DNA of 64,000 bases from Propioniciclava sp. MC1595 (GCF_017569205.1 NZ_CP071870.1:1240001-1304000), one strand, 5' to 3'; shown: positions 47,632 through 58,287, numbered from the stretch's first letter. Numbers and translations are program-made. The notes: generated from the letters alone by a model not told the origin.

Positions 47632-49149
47632 ATGACCGCATCACAGCCGGTGCAGCAGCCGGCCCCGGGCTTCGACGAAGCCACGAAGAGCCGCCTCATC
47701 GAAACCAACGGCATCGACATCATCAGCGAGTCCGAGCGGACCGCGAAGCCCCGCGACCTTTTCTGGCCCTGGTTCGCCGCCAACGTGTCCGTGTTCGGCA
47801 TGGGGTATGCCGCCTTCATCTACGGCTTCGGCGTCTCGTTCTGGCAGGCGCTCGTCGTGGCGCTCATCGGCATCCCGATCTCGTTCGCGCTCTGCGGCAT
47901 CATAGCGATCGCCGGCAAGCGCGGCTCGGTGCCCACGATGGTGCTTTCCCGCGCCGCGTTCGGCGTCCACGGGCAGAAGCTGCCGGGCATCGTGAGCTGG
48001 CTGCTGTCGATCGGCTGGGAGACGTTCCTCGCCATCATGGCCGTGCTCGCCACCGCGACGGTGTTCGACCGGCTGGGCATCGGCGGGGGCGCGACGACCA
48101 AGATCATCGCGGCGGTCGCCGTCGCGGCCCTCATCGTCATCGCGTCAGTGCTCGGGTACCACACGATCATGAAGCTGCAGTCCGTGCTGACCTGGATCAC
48201 CGGCGCGATCACGATCGTGTACATGCTCCTCACCGTCAGCCACATCGACTGGGCGGCCGTGCAGTCGATCCCGTCGGGCTCGGTGGGCCAGCTGATGGGC
48301 GCCCTCACCATGGTGATGACCGGCTTCGGCCTGGGCTGGATCAACATCGCCGCCGACTGGTCGCGCTACCAGCACCGGGACGCCTCCAACGGCTCCATCG
48401 TCTTGTGGAACACCCTCGGCGGCTCGGTCGCCCCGGTGATCCTGGTGACGTTCGGCCTGCTGCTCGCCGGCTCCGACCCCGCCCTGAGCGAGGGCATCGC
48501 CAGCGACCCGATCGGCACGCTCGCCACCATCCTGCCCATCTGGGTGCTGATCCCGTTCTGGATCACCGCCGTGCTCGCGCTGGTCTCCGGCGCCGTGCTC
48601 GGCATCTACTCTTCGGGCCTGACGCTGCTCAGCCTGGGCATCCGCATCCCGCGCCCGGCGGCGGCCGCCATCGACGGCGTCATCCTCACCATCGGCACCA
48701 TCTGGGTGGTGTTCTTCGCCGAGAACTTCCTCGGCCCGTTCCAGAGCTTCCTGCTCATCCTCGGCGTCCCGATGGCGTCGTGGGCCGGCATCCTGATCGC
48801 CGACATCGTCACCCGCAAGCGCCCCTACGACGAGCTCGCGCTCTTCGAGCCGACCGGCCGCTACCAGGCGTTCGACTGGGTCTCGATCGGCACCCTGGTC
48901 GTGGCCACGATCATCGGCTGGGGCCTGGTCATCAACCAGTTCGCCGGCGACGCGCCGTGGGCCAACTGGCAGGGCTACCTGCTCGAGCCGCTCGGCCTGG
49001 GCACCCGCACCGTCGTCGAAGGCGTTGAGGCCTGGGACGGCGTCTGGCCGTGGGCCAACCTCGGCGTCCTGCTGGCGCTGCTGCTGAGCTTTGTCGTGAC
49101 GCTGATCGCGCGCCGCGGCACCATCGCCCGCCAGGAGGAGCGGGCGTGA
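47632..49149 (+). CDS. NCS1 family purine-cytosine permease
   Basis: A 505-residue transporter with about 12 helices. Features of the NCS1 fold: FWPWFAANVSVFGMGYAAFI (helix 1), SRAAFGVHGQKLPGIVSWLLSIGWE (helix 3), ADWSRYQHRDAS after helix 6, and FFAENFLGPFQSFLLILGVPMASWAG. It imports cytosine, a purine or a related ring compound; the exact substrate cannot be told. A GACACT hexamer lies six bases before the ATG at 47632. It overlaps the isochorismatase-family gene (GTGA), so permease and hydrolase form one unit. Confidence 0.9.
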   Translation: MTASQPVQQPAPGFDEATKSRLIETNGIDIISESERTAKPRDLFWPWFAANVSVFGMGYAAFIYGFGVSFWQALVVALIGIPISFALCGIIAIAGKRGSVPTMVLSRAAFGVHGQKLPGIVSWLLSIGWETFLAIMAVLATATVFDRLGIGGGATTKIIAAVAVAALIVIASVLGYHTIMKLQSVLTWITGAITIVYMLLTVSHIDWAAVQSIPSGSVGQLMGALTMVMTGFGLGWINIAADWSRYQHRDASNGSIVLWNTLGGSVAPVILVTFGLLLAGSDPALSEGIASDPIGTLATILPIWVLIPFWITAVLALVSGAVLGIYSSGLTLLSLGIRIPRPAAAAIDGVILTIGTIWVVFFAENFLGPFQSFLLILGVPMASWAGILIADIVTRKRPYDELALFEPTGRYQAFDWVSIGTLVVATIIGWGLVINQFAGDAPWANWQGYLLEPLGLGTRTVVEGVEAWDGVWPWANLGVLLALLLSFVVTLIARRGTIARQEERA

Positions 49150-49688
49150 GCCGGCCCTGGTTGGTCGTCATCGACCCGCAGCGCATCTTCGCCGACCCGG
49201 ACTCCGACTGGGGCTCCCCGATGTGGTCGGACGCCGTGCGCCGCATCAACGAACTCCTGCCGCACTACGCCGGCCGGACGATCATCACGCGCTGGGTGCC
49301 GCCCGAGGCGTCCGGTCGCGTGGGATCGTGGGACGCCTACATGAAGGCCTGGCCGTTCGCCGACCGTCCGTCGACCGACCCGTACTTCGACCTCGTCGAG
49401 GAGCTGGACGCCTCGGGTGCGGTCGTGGTGGACGCCCCGACCTTCGGCAAGTGGGACGTCCTCGCCCCGATCGTGGGGGAGGCCGCCGAGCTGGTCATCA
49501 CCGGCGTGTCGACGGACTGCTGCGTGATCTCGACGGTCCTTCCCGCGGCGGACGCCGGCGCCACGGTCACGGTCGTGACGGACGGCTGCGCGGGCTCGAC
49601 CCCGGAGAACCACGCGGCGGCCCTGCAGGTCATGGGCCTCTACCCGCCCCAGGTGACCTTGCGGACGGCCGCGGAGGTCACGGCCTGA
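49146..49688 (+). CDS. Isochorismatase-family cysteine hydrolase
   Basis: A 180-residue hydrolase. The triad is visible: Asp in VVIDPQRIF, Lys in FGKWDVL and the nucleophilic Cys in ITGVSTDCCVISTVLPAADAG, with the conserved cis-peptide GVSTD. Relatives include nicotinamidase, ureidomalonase-type and N-carbamoyl hydrolases. Encoded directly after an NCS1 permease, it probably hydrolyses an amide or carbamoyl intermediate of the imported ring compound. The GTG start overlaps the permease stop. Confidence 0.88.
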   Translation: MSRPWLVVIDPQRIFADPDSDWGSPMWSDAVRRINELLPHYAGRTIITRWVPPEASGRVGSWDAYMKAWPFADRPSTDPYFDLVEELDASGAVVVDAPTFGKWDVLAPIVGEAAELVITGVSTDCCVISTVLPAADAGATVTVVTDGCAGSTPENHAAALQVMGLYPPQVTLRTAAEVTA

Positions 49689-49709
49689 TCTCGGCCGGGT
49701 GAATCTTCG

Positions 49710-49940
49710 GTGAACGGCCAAACCCAAATCCTAGGGCCGCTCACCGCTGCGTGGCTAGGGGTTCCGGACCAGTCGAAGTACACGCTCCCGGTCGCGCTGG
49801 CCCAGTTCAACAGCCAGCTGATCGTGCCGTTCAACTACATCCTGGCCATGTCCGTGGTCTCGATGCTGCCGGTCATCATCATGTTCCTGTTCCTGCAGCG
49901 CTACATCGTGCTCGGCATCGCCAACAGCGGCCTGAAGTAG
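49710..49940 (+). pseudogene. C-terminal remnant of a carbohydrate ABC transporter permease (MalG type)
   Basis: Residues from about 49765 on read SKYTLPVALAQFNSQ, MSVVSMLPVIIMFLFLQR and [12 protein letters not shown]. This is the last transmembrane helix and C terminus of MalG-type permeases, normally 270-300 residues. The EAA loop that binds the ATPase and four of five or six helices are missing. The first 15-18 residues of the open frame do not look like the family, so the deletion joint is near 49740-49765. No partner ABC genes are present. Confidence 0.85.
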
Positions 49941-49947
49941 GCCCGAC

Positions 49948-51979
49948 GTGCCCGTCACCGACCGCACGGTCCACACCCTCGACGCACGGGGGACGATCCG
50001 GGACTGGCTGGTCGCGCCCGCCTGGGGGTGGCCGTGCGAGGACCTCGCCGACCACCTCCCGGCGGACGGATCGCCGTGGGGGCCGCCCGACGGCTCGGCC
50101 CGCTGGGTGCTGACCAACGGCCCCGACGTCGCCGGGCTCAAGGCCCGGTTGCACGCGGCGCACCTGCTGCCGGGGGAACCGCCGGCCGGCGCGGTGGCGG
50201 TCGGCGCCCCGGTGACGGTCCCGGGGCCGGACGCCGTGGCCCGCGACGCCGTGTGGCTGCGCCACCACACCGGCGAGGACGGGCTCGTCGACTGGAGCGT
50301 GTTCTGCTTCACCCCCTCCTACCGGCTGGGGGTCGCGGCGGCCGTGCTGGAGGTCGACCAGGCCGACCCGCGTGTGCTGGAGATCGCCTCCACCGGGCCG
50401 TGGCGCGCCTACCTGGACGGGCGCCCGCTCGCGTCGTCGGACTCCTTCACCTACATGGAGCCCCACACCACGCGCGTGCCGGTGCCGCTGCCCTCACGCA
50501 CGTCGACGCTCACCGTGGTCACGTGGCAGGTCGGCTTCCGGGAGGTGCGCCACATCCTGCGGGTCCGGGTGCTCGGCCTCCCCGTCCGGGTCGTCGTGCC
50601 CTCGCCCGGTGCCGACGAGCACGCCGCCGCCCGCACCGAACCGCTGCTCGAGGCCTGCGGCCTGGCCCGCTGGGGCTCCGACGACGGCCGGCTGCCCCTC
50701 GTCGGGCCCGCCGGCCTGGCCCTGGAGGTCGCCGTCGACGGGGCGTCCCAGCGCGTGGTGCTGGGCGAGGGGCCGACGTGGGTCGACCTGCCGGGTGCCG
50801 ACGCGGTCGGGGTACAGGGCCCGACCCAGCTGGCCGGCTTCGGCGAGGTGACCGTCGGCGTCGCCTCCGAGGACCCCGCCCGCCTGCCCCTCCACCGCAC
50901 GTGGTCGTACGCCCGCCTGCCCGCCCGGCACCGGGCCGTCCCCGAGGGCGGCCCCGACGACTGGCGCCGCGAGCTGCTCGAGCACGCGGCGTCCCTGACC
51001 GGCGTGGGGGCGGCGCTGGCCCGCTGGGCGCTGGGCCGCCCGGACCCGATCACCGAGGCCGACCTCACCCACGCCCTCGGCATGCTGGCCGCCCGCGCCG
51101 ACTGCGCCGACTTCGAGGCGGTCGGGCTGCTCCCACCAGCTCGTCTGGCACGCCGCCGAGCTGCTGGCGGGGGAGTTCCTGGGCGACGCCGCCCGCACCG
51201 AGCACGGCCGCGCGCTCGCCCGCCCTCGTGGCGCCCCCGACGGCCCGCGCTGGACCGCCCACGCCAACCGCGGCCGCTACCGCTTCGAGCACGACCTGCT
51301 CGAGCGCCCGTACGCCTCCGACCTGCGCGTGTACCGGACGCCCCACGTGCTGCTGGGCTCGGCCCAGGACTACCGCTCCGGGCTGCCCCGCCTGCAGGAG
51401 CACGTCTGGGGGGCGGTGCTCTCGCCCGAGGCGCAGGTGTTCACCACGCACCCGGCGAACAGCTCGCTCAACCCCTCGGCGCGCCCCAACGCTTGGGCCG
51501 GGGAGCGGATCCTGCCCCGGGTCCGCCAGCTGCGCGACGCCCTCGTCGTCCTGTACCGGCTCCCCGAGGACGACCCGACCGGCCGCACCCACGCGTGGTT
51601 CGCCACCCTGTGCTTCGACGAGCACCGCGTCGTGGGGGAGTGGGCGGCCGCCCGGGTCGGCGACGGCTACGTGGCCCTGTGGACCCCCGGCGGGTCGGTG
51701 CTGCGCCGCTCCGGGCAGGACGCCCTCGCCGAGCTCCTCCCGCGCGGCTGCGGCGAGGCGTGGGTGTGCCAGGTCGCGGACGCCCCCACGGCGGGGTCGT
51801 TCGACGCCTTCTGCGCCCGGCTGGGCACGCCCACGTGCGAGGCGTCCGAGTGGGGCGTGCGGGTCACGCACCGCACCCTCGGGGGCCACGACCTGGACCT
51901 GTCCTGGTCCGGGCCGTTCCTGGTGGACGGGCGCGCGGTGGCCGACGACCCGCCCGAGCCCTGGGCGTCCCCGGCCTGA
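49948..51979 (+). pseudogene. Large protein of unknown function, disrupted by a frameshift
   Basis: Two frames join into one product of about 677 residues. The first (49948 to about 51120) starts GTG and reads [19 protein letters not shown], ending at [10 protein letters not shown]. The second frame (one base later, from about 51125 to 51979) continues [17 protein letters not shown] and [20 protein letters not shown], ending EPWASPA. Codon use is gene-like in both parts and in neither frame across the whole. One extra base near the GGG at 51124-51126 would explain it. I do not recognise the family. The remnant of a sugar permease just upstream suggests a former carbohydrate-utilisation locus. 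A sequencing error is the alternative. Confidence 0.75.
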
Positions 51980-52023
51980 CACGGCCGTCGGGCCGCGGCC
52001 GCCGCGCCACTAGGATTCCCACC

Positions 52024-53593
<1,570 letters not shown>

Positions 53594-53597
53594 GGCC

Positions 53598-53612
53598 GGC
53601 GGCACCGCCGCC
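53598..53612. terminator. Small hairpin between convergent guaA and fadD
   Basis: GGCGGC-ACC-GCCGCC lies in the 30-bp gap between the two stops. It is a weak terminator candidate without a T-tract. Confidence 0.4.
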
Positions 53613-53622
53613 GACCCCCGGT

Positions 53623-55287
53623 TCAGCTCGCTGAGGTGATCGCCTCGCGGACCTGCTTGCGCAGCACCTTGCCCAGCATCGACTTCGGCAGTTCCTCGAC
53701 CTCGACGAACGACCGCGGCACCTTGTAGGCCGCCAACCGCTCCTTGGCCCAGGCGCGCACCGCCGCCACGTCCAGGTGCGCGCCCTCGCGCAGCACGACC
53801 GCGGCGGCCACCTGCTCGCCCGACTCGGTCTGCAGGCCGACCACGGCGACGTCGCTGATGTCGGGGTGCTCCACGAGCACGTGCTCGACCTCCGAGGGCG
53901 AGACGTTGAACCCGCCGGTGACGATGATCTCCTTGAGCCGGTCCACAATCGTGGTGAAACCGTCGGCGTCCACGACCACGACGTCACCGGTGCGCAGCCA
54001 GCCGTCGGGCAGGAGCGCCTTCGCGGTCTCCTCGGGGGCGTTCCAGTAGCCGGAGAACACCTGCGGGCCCTTGAGCAGCAGCTCGCCCTCCTCGCCCTGC
54101 GCGACCTCGCGGGTCGGGTCGTCGGGGTCGACCACCCTCATCAGCGTCGAGGGGAACGGCACGCCGATCGTCCCGGTGCGCCGCGTCGGCCAGAACGGGT
54201 TGCCCAGCGCCACCGGGGAGGTCTCGGTCAGGCCGTAGCCCTCGACGAGCAGTCCGCCGGAGACCGACTCCCACAGCTTGACGACGGGGTCGGTCAGCTT
54301 CATGGCCCCGGAGATGCAGAACTTCGCCGACTTGAGCGAGATCTTCCGCTCGATCGCGCGCCGTGCGGTCTTCTCGTAGATGGGCGGCACGGCGCAGTAC
54401 ACCGTCGGCGGGCGCTTCTTCGCCGCGTCGAGCACCATGTCGACGTCGAAGGTCGGGAACAGCACGATCCGGGCCCGCTTCAGCATCCCGAACGTCAGGT
54501 ACAGCGTCATCCCGAACGCGTGGAACATCGGCAGCACGGCGTAGATGGTCTCCTTGCCGTCCTTCGCGTCCTTCATCCACGCCGCGCCCTGCAGCGCGTT
54601 CGCGTACAGGTTGCGGTGGGTGAGCATGGCGCCCTTGAAGGCGCCGATCGTGCCCGAGGTGTACTGCACCACCGCGAGGTCGGACGCCGTGGGCTCGGCC
54701 CAGTTGCGGATCGGCTTGTGCGCCACCAGCTGCTTCCACGGCGTGGTGCCCGGAGCCTTGGCGTGCAGCCGCTTGCGGGTGGCGGCCAGCTTCGGCACGG
54801 GCAGGTGCAGGGCGAGCCGCTTGACGGTCGGGAAGGCCTCGAGCAGGTTGACCGCGACCACGTGCTCGACCGTGGGCAGCTTCGGCACGGCGACGTCCCA
54901 GGCGATCGCGACGCGCGCGCCGTGGTCGGCGAACATCGTGGCCAGCTCGGTCGCCGTGTAGAGCGGGTTGTGCTCCACCACGACCGCCCCCAGGCGCAGG
55001 ACCGCGTAGAAGGCGACCACGTGCTGGGGGCAGTTGGGCAGGACGATCGCGACCCGGTCGCCGGGACCGACGCCGAGCGCCGCCAGCCCCGCCGCGGCCC
55101 GGTCGACCTGGTCGGCGAGCTCGCGGTAGGTGGTGGTGGCGCCGAAGAACTCCAGCGCCACGCGCTTGCCGCCCTTGCGGGCGGCGCGCGCGAACATGGC
55201 GCTCAGGGGCTCGTCCGGCAGGTCGATCTCGGCCGGGACGCCGGGTTGGTAGTTCTTGGTCCACTCAGGCTTGGTCACGCCCGCCAT
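53623..55287 (-). CDS. fadD: Long-chain fatty-acid-CoA ligase family protein
   Basis: 554 residues of the ANL (AMP-binding) superfamily; activates a fatty acid to its CoA thioester through an acyl-adenylate. The P-loop is YTSGTIGAFKGAMLTHRN, where the usual TTG is TIG. Other motifs: LPMFHAFGMTLYLTFG, VEGYGLTETSPVALGNP (A5), GWLRTGDVVVVDADGF (A7), DRLKEIIVTGGFNVSPSEVE (A8 hinge), and the catalytic Lys in LPKSMLGKVLRKQVRE (A10). All other key residues are intact. The ATG at 55287 is used here; a GTG at 55278 is also possible, with GACAAT seven bases upstream. Confidence 0.92.
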   Translation of the reverse strand: MAGVTKPEWTKNYQPGVPAEIDLPDEPLSAMFARAARKGGKRVALEFFGATTTYRELADQVDRAAAGLAALGVGPGDRVAIVLPNCPQHVVAFYAVLRLGAVVVEHNPLYTATELATMFADHGARVAIAWDVAVPKLPTVEHVVAVNLLEAFPTVKRLALHLPVPKLAATRKRLHAKAPGTTPWKQLVAHKPIRNWAEPTASDLAVVQYTSGTIGAFKGAMLTHRNLYANALQGAAWMKDAKDGKETIYAVLPMFHAFGMTLYLTFGMLKRARIVLFPTFDVDMVLDAAKKRPPTVYCAVPPIYEKTARRAIERKISLKSAKFCISGAMKLTDPVVKLWESVSGGLLVEGYGLTETSPVALGNPFWPTRRTGTIGVPFPSTLMRVVDPDDPTREVAQGEEGELLLKGPQVFSGYWNAPEETAKALLPDGWLRTGDVVVVDADGFTTIVDRLKEIIVTGGFNVSPSEVEHVLVEHPDISDVAVVGLQTESGEQVAAAVVLREGAHLDVAAVRAWAKERLAAYKVPRSFVEVEELPKSMLGKVLRKQVREAITSAS

Positions 55288-55312
55288 TGTCCCGCATTCC
55301 GGATGCCGCGGG

Positions 55313-55614
55313 TCACTTCAGGGTGACCTCAGCGCGGTTGAGGTGGAAGGAGTGCCCGGTGGCCTCGTTGGTGCACGTGACCCCGTCGAGGGCCATCGTG
55401 CAGGTGAGGCCCGCAGGTCGGCGTGGTCCTCCAGCCGGTGCCAGGCCAGGTACAGCTTCACCAGGGTGTCCTGGAGCAGGTCATCGGCGTCGTGCGGGTT
55501 GCCGGTGAGCGCGAGGGCGAAGCGTCGGAGCGACACCTGGTGCAGCTCGACGAACTCCTCGAACCCGAGGGCCTGTCCCTCGGTGGATCGGGTGGGTGGG
55601 GACATCGCTGTCAT
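55313..55614 (-). pseudogene. Chimeric remnant: 5' part of an ECF sigma factor joined to the 3' end of a secreted-protein gene
   Basis: From 55614 downward the frame reads region 2 of a SigE-type ECF sigma factor (FEEFVELHQVSLRRFALALTG, DADDLLQDTLVKLYLAWHRL, EDHADLRA). Region 2.4 and all of region 4 are missing. From about 55405 a different frame reads LTCTMALDGVTCTNEATGHS, FHLNRAEVTLK and stop. That resembles the conserved C terminus of actinobacterial secreted or anchored proteins (GVTCTN..TGHSF.L). The simplest explanation is a deletion that fused two neighbouring genes near 55405-55415. The product would not be a working sigma factor. Confidence 0.75.
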
Positions 55615-55724
55615 ACCCTTCCCACGCCCCGGGCCGCGCGGAAGGTTGCACGGTCGGATCGTCGAGTCCGAGGAGGGGCCACGACACCATTGTGGGCGTT
55701 GCGCGATCGGGCACGATGGGTTCC

Positions 55725-56606
55725 ATGAGTCCCGTGCCCGGAGTCCGTGTCGCCCAGCGCGCGCTCGGTGAGGTGCTGCGCTCGAAGGTGGCGGGCAGCG
55801 ACGCGGGGGAGCGCGGCCTGCAGATCTGGGGCACGCCGGGCCAGCGCTGGTTCGTGCCGACCGACCCGATCTGGCGGGTGCACGAGGACGCGGCGATGTT
55901 CCCCGGCGGGGTCGCCGCCCTCCTGCTGCAGTCGCTGCACCCGCTCGCGATGGCGGGGGTGGCGGGCCACTCCGGCTACAAGGGCGACCCGTGGGGGCGG
56001 CTCCACCGCACGAGCAACTACATCGCGGTGGTCACCTACGGCACGATCCCTGACGCCGAGGCGCTCATCGCCCAGGTGCGCGGCGTGCACGAGCGGGTGC
56101 GGGGCAAGGACGAGCGCGGACGCCCCTACCGGGCCTCCGACCCCCACCTGCTGACCTGGATCCACGTCGCCGAGATCGCGGCCTTCCTGTGGACGCACCG
56201 CGCCTACGGCCCGCGCCCCCTCTCCGACGCGGACGCCGACACCTACGTCGCGCAGACCGGTGTCTCCGCGCGCCTGCTCGGGGTGCCCGAGCCGCCGACC
56301 TCGGTGGCGGGGCTCGAGGAGGTCATCGCGTCGTTCCTGCCCGAGCTCGAGCTCACGAACGCGGCCGCCGAGACGATCGACTTCCTGCTGCGGACGCCGC
56401 CCCTGCCGTGGGCGGCCCGGCCGGGCTATTGGATGCTGGCCGCCGGGGGGATCGCCGTGCTGCCCGACTGGGCCCGCGACCTGATCGGCACCCGGGTGCC
56501 GGTGCCCGTCGGCCGGGCGCTGGGGCGCGTCGGCGCCGCCACGGTGCGGTGGGGACTCGCAGGCGTGGAGAGCGGGCGGCGGTCCGCACCGCCGCCCGCC
56601 TCGTGA
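55725..56606 (+). CDS. DUF2236 (oxygenase MpaB/latex-clearing-like) family protein
   Basis: 293 residues. Family features: WFVPTDPIWRVHEDAAMFPG, LLLQSLHPLAMAGVAGHSGY, WGRLHRTSNYIAVVTYG and LLTWIHVAEIAAFLW, where conserved His residues should bind a heme b. Similar proteins include latex-clearing oxygenase and fungal MpaB; most bacterial members have no known substrate. The ATG at 55725 is used; another ATG lies nine bases upstream. It converges on a PspC gene with a four-base gap. Confidence 0.85.
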   Translation: MSPVPGVRVAQRALGEVLRSKVAGSDAGERGLQIWGTPGQRWFVPTDPIWRVHEDAAMFPGGVAALLLQSLHPLAMAGVAGHSGYKGDPWGRLHRTSNYIAVVTYGTIPDAEALIAQVRGVHERVRGKDERGRPYRASDPHLLTWIHVAEIAAFLWTHRAYGPRPLSDADADTYVAQTGVSARLLGVPEPPTSVAGLEEVIASFLPELELTNAAAETIDFLLRTPPLPWAARPGYWMLAAGGIAVLPDWARDLIGTRVPVPVGRALGRVGAATVRWGLAGVESGRRSAPPPAS

Positions 56607-56610
56607 GGGG

Positions 56611-56850
56611 TCAGTTGCTCGACTGGCCGAACTGCTTGCGCAGGGCGTCGAAGCCCGTGGGGCCGCCGTCCTCGTAGGGCAGCAGCAGCCAGAGCGCGAC
56701 GTAGATGAGCCAGCCGAACTGCAGGAAGATGCCGGCGAGCACGAACAGCACGCGCAGCAGGTTGGCGTCGACGTTGAACTGCTGGGCGAGGCCGCCGCAG
56801 ACGCCGGCGATCATCTTGTTCGAACGGCTGCGGGTCAACTTGGTCTCCAT
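56611..56850 (-). CDS. Small PspC domain protein
   Basis: 79 residues. The PspC signature RSRSNKMIAGVCGGLAQQFN is followed by a transmembrane hairpin-like segment (LLRVLFVLAGIFLQFGWLIYVALWLLLP) and a short polar tail. PspC-like proteins take part in envelope-stress sensing. GAGAGGA precedes the ATG. It lies in one direction with two further genes (56888-58242) of the envelope-stress locus and divides them from the DUF2236 gene. Confidence 0.92.
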   Translation of the reverse strand: METKLTRSRSNKMIAGVCGGLAQQFNVDANLLRVLFVLAGIFLQFGWLIYVALWLLLPYEDGGPTGFDALRKQFGQSSN

Positions 56851-56887
56851 GGTGGTTCCTCTCTGGGTGGTGGGGTCGTGCGGGAAA

Positions 56888-57067
56888 TCAGGACTTGCCG
56901 CGGGAGGCGATGAGGCCGACGAGGCCGAACACCACCAGGGACGCCGGGGCGGCCACGGCGACCGCGCCCCAGTCGACGGTGCCGAAGGCGGCCCACAGGC
57001 CCAGGGCGCCCAGGGCGACGGCCACGAGGCCGACGACCAGCGCCACGACGTCGGTGCGGGGCCTCAT
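56888..57067 (-). CDS. Small two-helix membrane protein
   Basis: 59 residues, essentially two transmembrane helices (VVALVVGLVAVALGALGLWA and AAPASLVVFGLVGLIA) linked by FGTVDWGAVAV. The start overlaps the stop of the upstream PspC-domain gene as ATGA, so it is translationally coupled to it. No family is recognised; such mini-proteins are common in actinobacterial PspC loci. Confidence 0.8.
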   Translation of the reverse strand: MRPRTDVVALVVGLVAVALGALGLWAAFGTVDWGAVAVAAPASLVVFGLVGLIASRGKS

Positions 57068-58242
57068 GAGCGCACCTCGATCTCGCCGGCGCCGACGGCG
57101 GCCTCGATGGTGAGGACCGGGGCGTCGGGGTCGGTCACCCGCCGCCACTCGCGCTCGACCTTGAACCCGTCGCCGGTGCCGTCGGGCATGGTCACGTCGC
57201 CGACGCCGGCCGAGCCGGTGACCACGACGTTGCCCTCGCGGGGCACGACGACGACCAGGTCGCCGATCGGCAGTTCGTAGCGCAGGGCGCCACCGGCGGG
57301 ACCGCGGCCGGACAGGTCGACGGTGTGGTCGCCGATGGGCAGGTGGGTGACGTCGGCGGCGGAGGTCGCGTCGGCCCCCACGGCGCGGCGGGCGTCGGAC
57401 ACCAGCTGGCCGGGGACCAGCGCGACGAGGGTGCCGACGGCGACCAGCACGGTGACGGGCAGCAGGAGGAACGGGCGCCCCGACACCTTCGGGGTGGAGC
57501 GCGCGGAGAACAGCAGCGCGAGGCCCAGGACCACGAGGGTGGCCGCCGACCAGGCGAGCGTGCCGACGGGTTCGCCCGACGCCGTGGCGAACGAGAGCGC
57601 CGCCCACGTCACGCCGAGGGCCACGAGGATGCCGAGCCAGGTGCGCAGGCCGCGGCGACGCGTGGTCGGGGCGGACGGGCGGGCGGCGGGGGCGTCCCAG
57701 GGCCTGTCGGCCGCGTACAGGCCGGCCGGGTCGGCCGCCTCGACGTCGGGGACCCAGTCCGCGGGGCGTCCGGCGTCGACGTTGGCCAGGCGCTGCTGCC
57801 AGACCTGGGCGTAACGCTCGAAGGGGGTGGTGGGCACGGGCGGGGGGAGCGGGGCCTGGGCGGCCCGGGCCCCCGGCCCCCTGCCGGCGAAGCCGAACCG
57901 CAGGATCAGCCACGCGAGAGCGAAGATGACGAACGCGCCGGGGCCGGTGCCGGTGGCCGCCGCGGCGACGGCGGTGACGAGCAGGGCGATGGTTGCCAGC
58001 GTGCCCCACGACCAGGACCGGGCGGAGGGGAGCATCCGGTGGAGCGGGGCGACGCCGCCGCGCTCGGGCAGGATCGCCCACAGCATCGCGTAGACGGCCA
58101 GGACGAACCCGTTGGTCAGCAGCCCCACCACCACGAAGGCGACCCGGACCACCAGGGGGTCGATCGCCCACGTGCGCGCCAGCGCCGAGCAGACGCCGAG
58201 CAGCTTGGCGTCCGAGCGGTCACGCACGGGGAGGTTGGGCAT
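57064..58242 (-). CDS. PspC domain protein with LiaF-like C-terminal domain
   Basis: 392 residues. An N-terminal PspC domain (DAKLLGVCSALARTWAIDPLV, then a helix ending WAILPERGG), two or three additional transmembrane pairs, and a C-terminal beta-rich soluble domain of repeats such as THLPIGDHTVDLSGRG, LRYELPIGDLVVVVPREGNV and VVTGSAGVGDVTMPDGTG. That domain resembles LiaF/DUF4097-type envelope-stress domains. It is divergent from the histidine-kinase gene across an 87-bp region, so it likely senses or modulates the kinase. Confidence 0.88.
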   Translation of the reverse strand: MPNLPVRDRSDAKLLGVCSALARTWAIDPLVVRVAFVVVGLLTNGFVLAVYAMLWAILPERGGVAPLHRMLPSARSWSWGTLATIALLVTAVAAAATGTGPGAFVIFALAWLILRFGFAGRGPGARAAQAPLPPPVPTTPFERYAQVWQQRLANVDAGRPADWVPDVEAADPAGLYAADRPWDAPAARPSAPTTRRRGLRTWLGILVALGVTWAALSFATASGEPVGTLAWSAATLVVLGLALLFSARSTPKVSGRPFLLLPVTVLVAVGTLVALVPGQLVSDARRAVGADATSAADVTHLPIGDHTVDLSGRGPAGGALRYELPIGDLVVVVPREGNVVVTGSAGVGDVTMPDGTGDGFKVEREWRRVTDPDAPVLTIEAAVGAGEIEVRS

Positions 58243-58268
58243 GCCCCCATTCTTGTCCGGGGGGCGGC

Positions 58269-58287
58269 GGAAACCCTCAGGGTTCCC
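58269..58287. promoter_or_regulatory. Palindrome in the divergent PspC / histidine-kinase promoter
   Basis: GGAAACCCT (58269-58277) and AGGGTTCCC (58279-58287) form a 9-1-9 inverted repeat with a single mismatch, 30 bp upstream of the kinase -10 (TAGGCT, 58317-58322). It is a candidate binding site for the LuxR-type regulator encoded at 59598. Confidence 0.55.
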
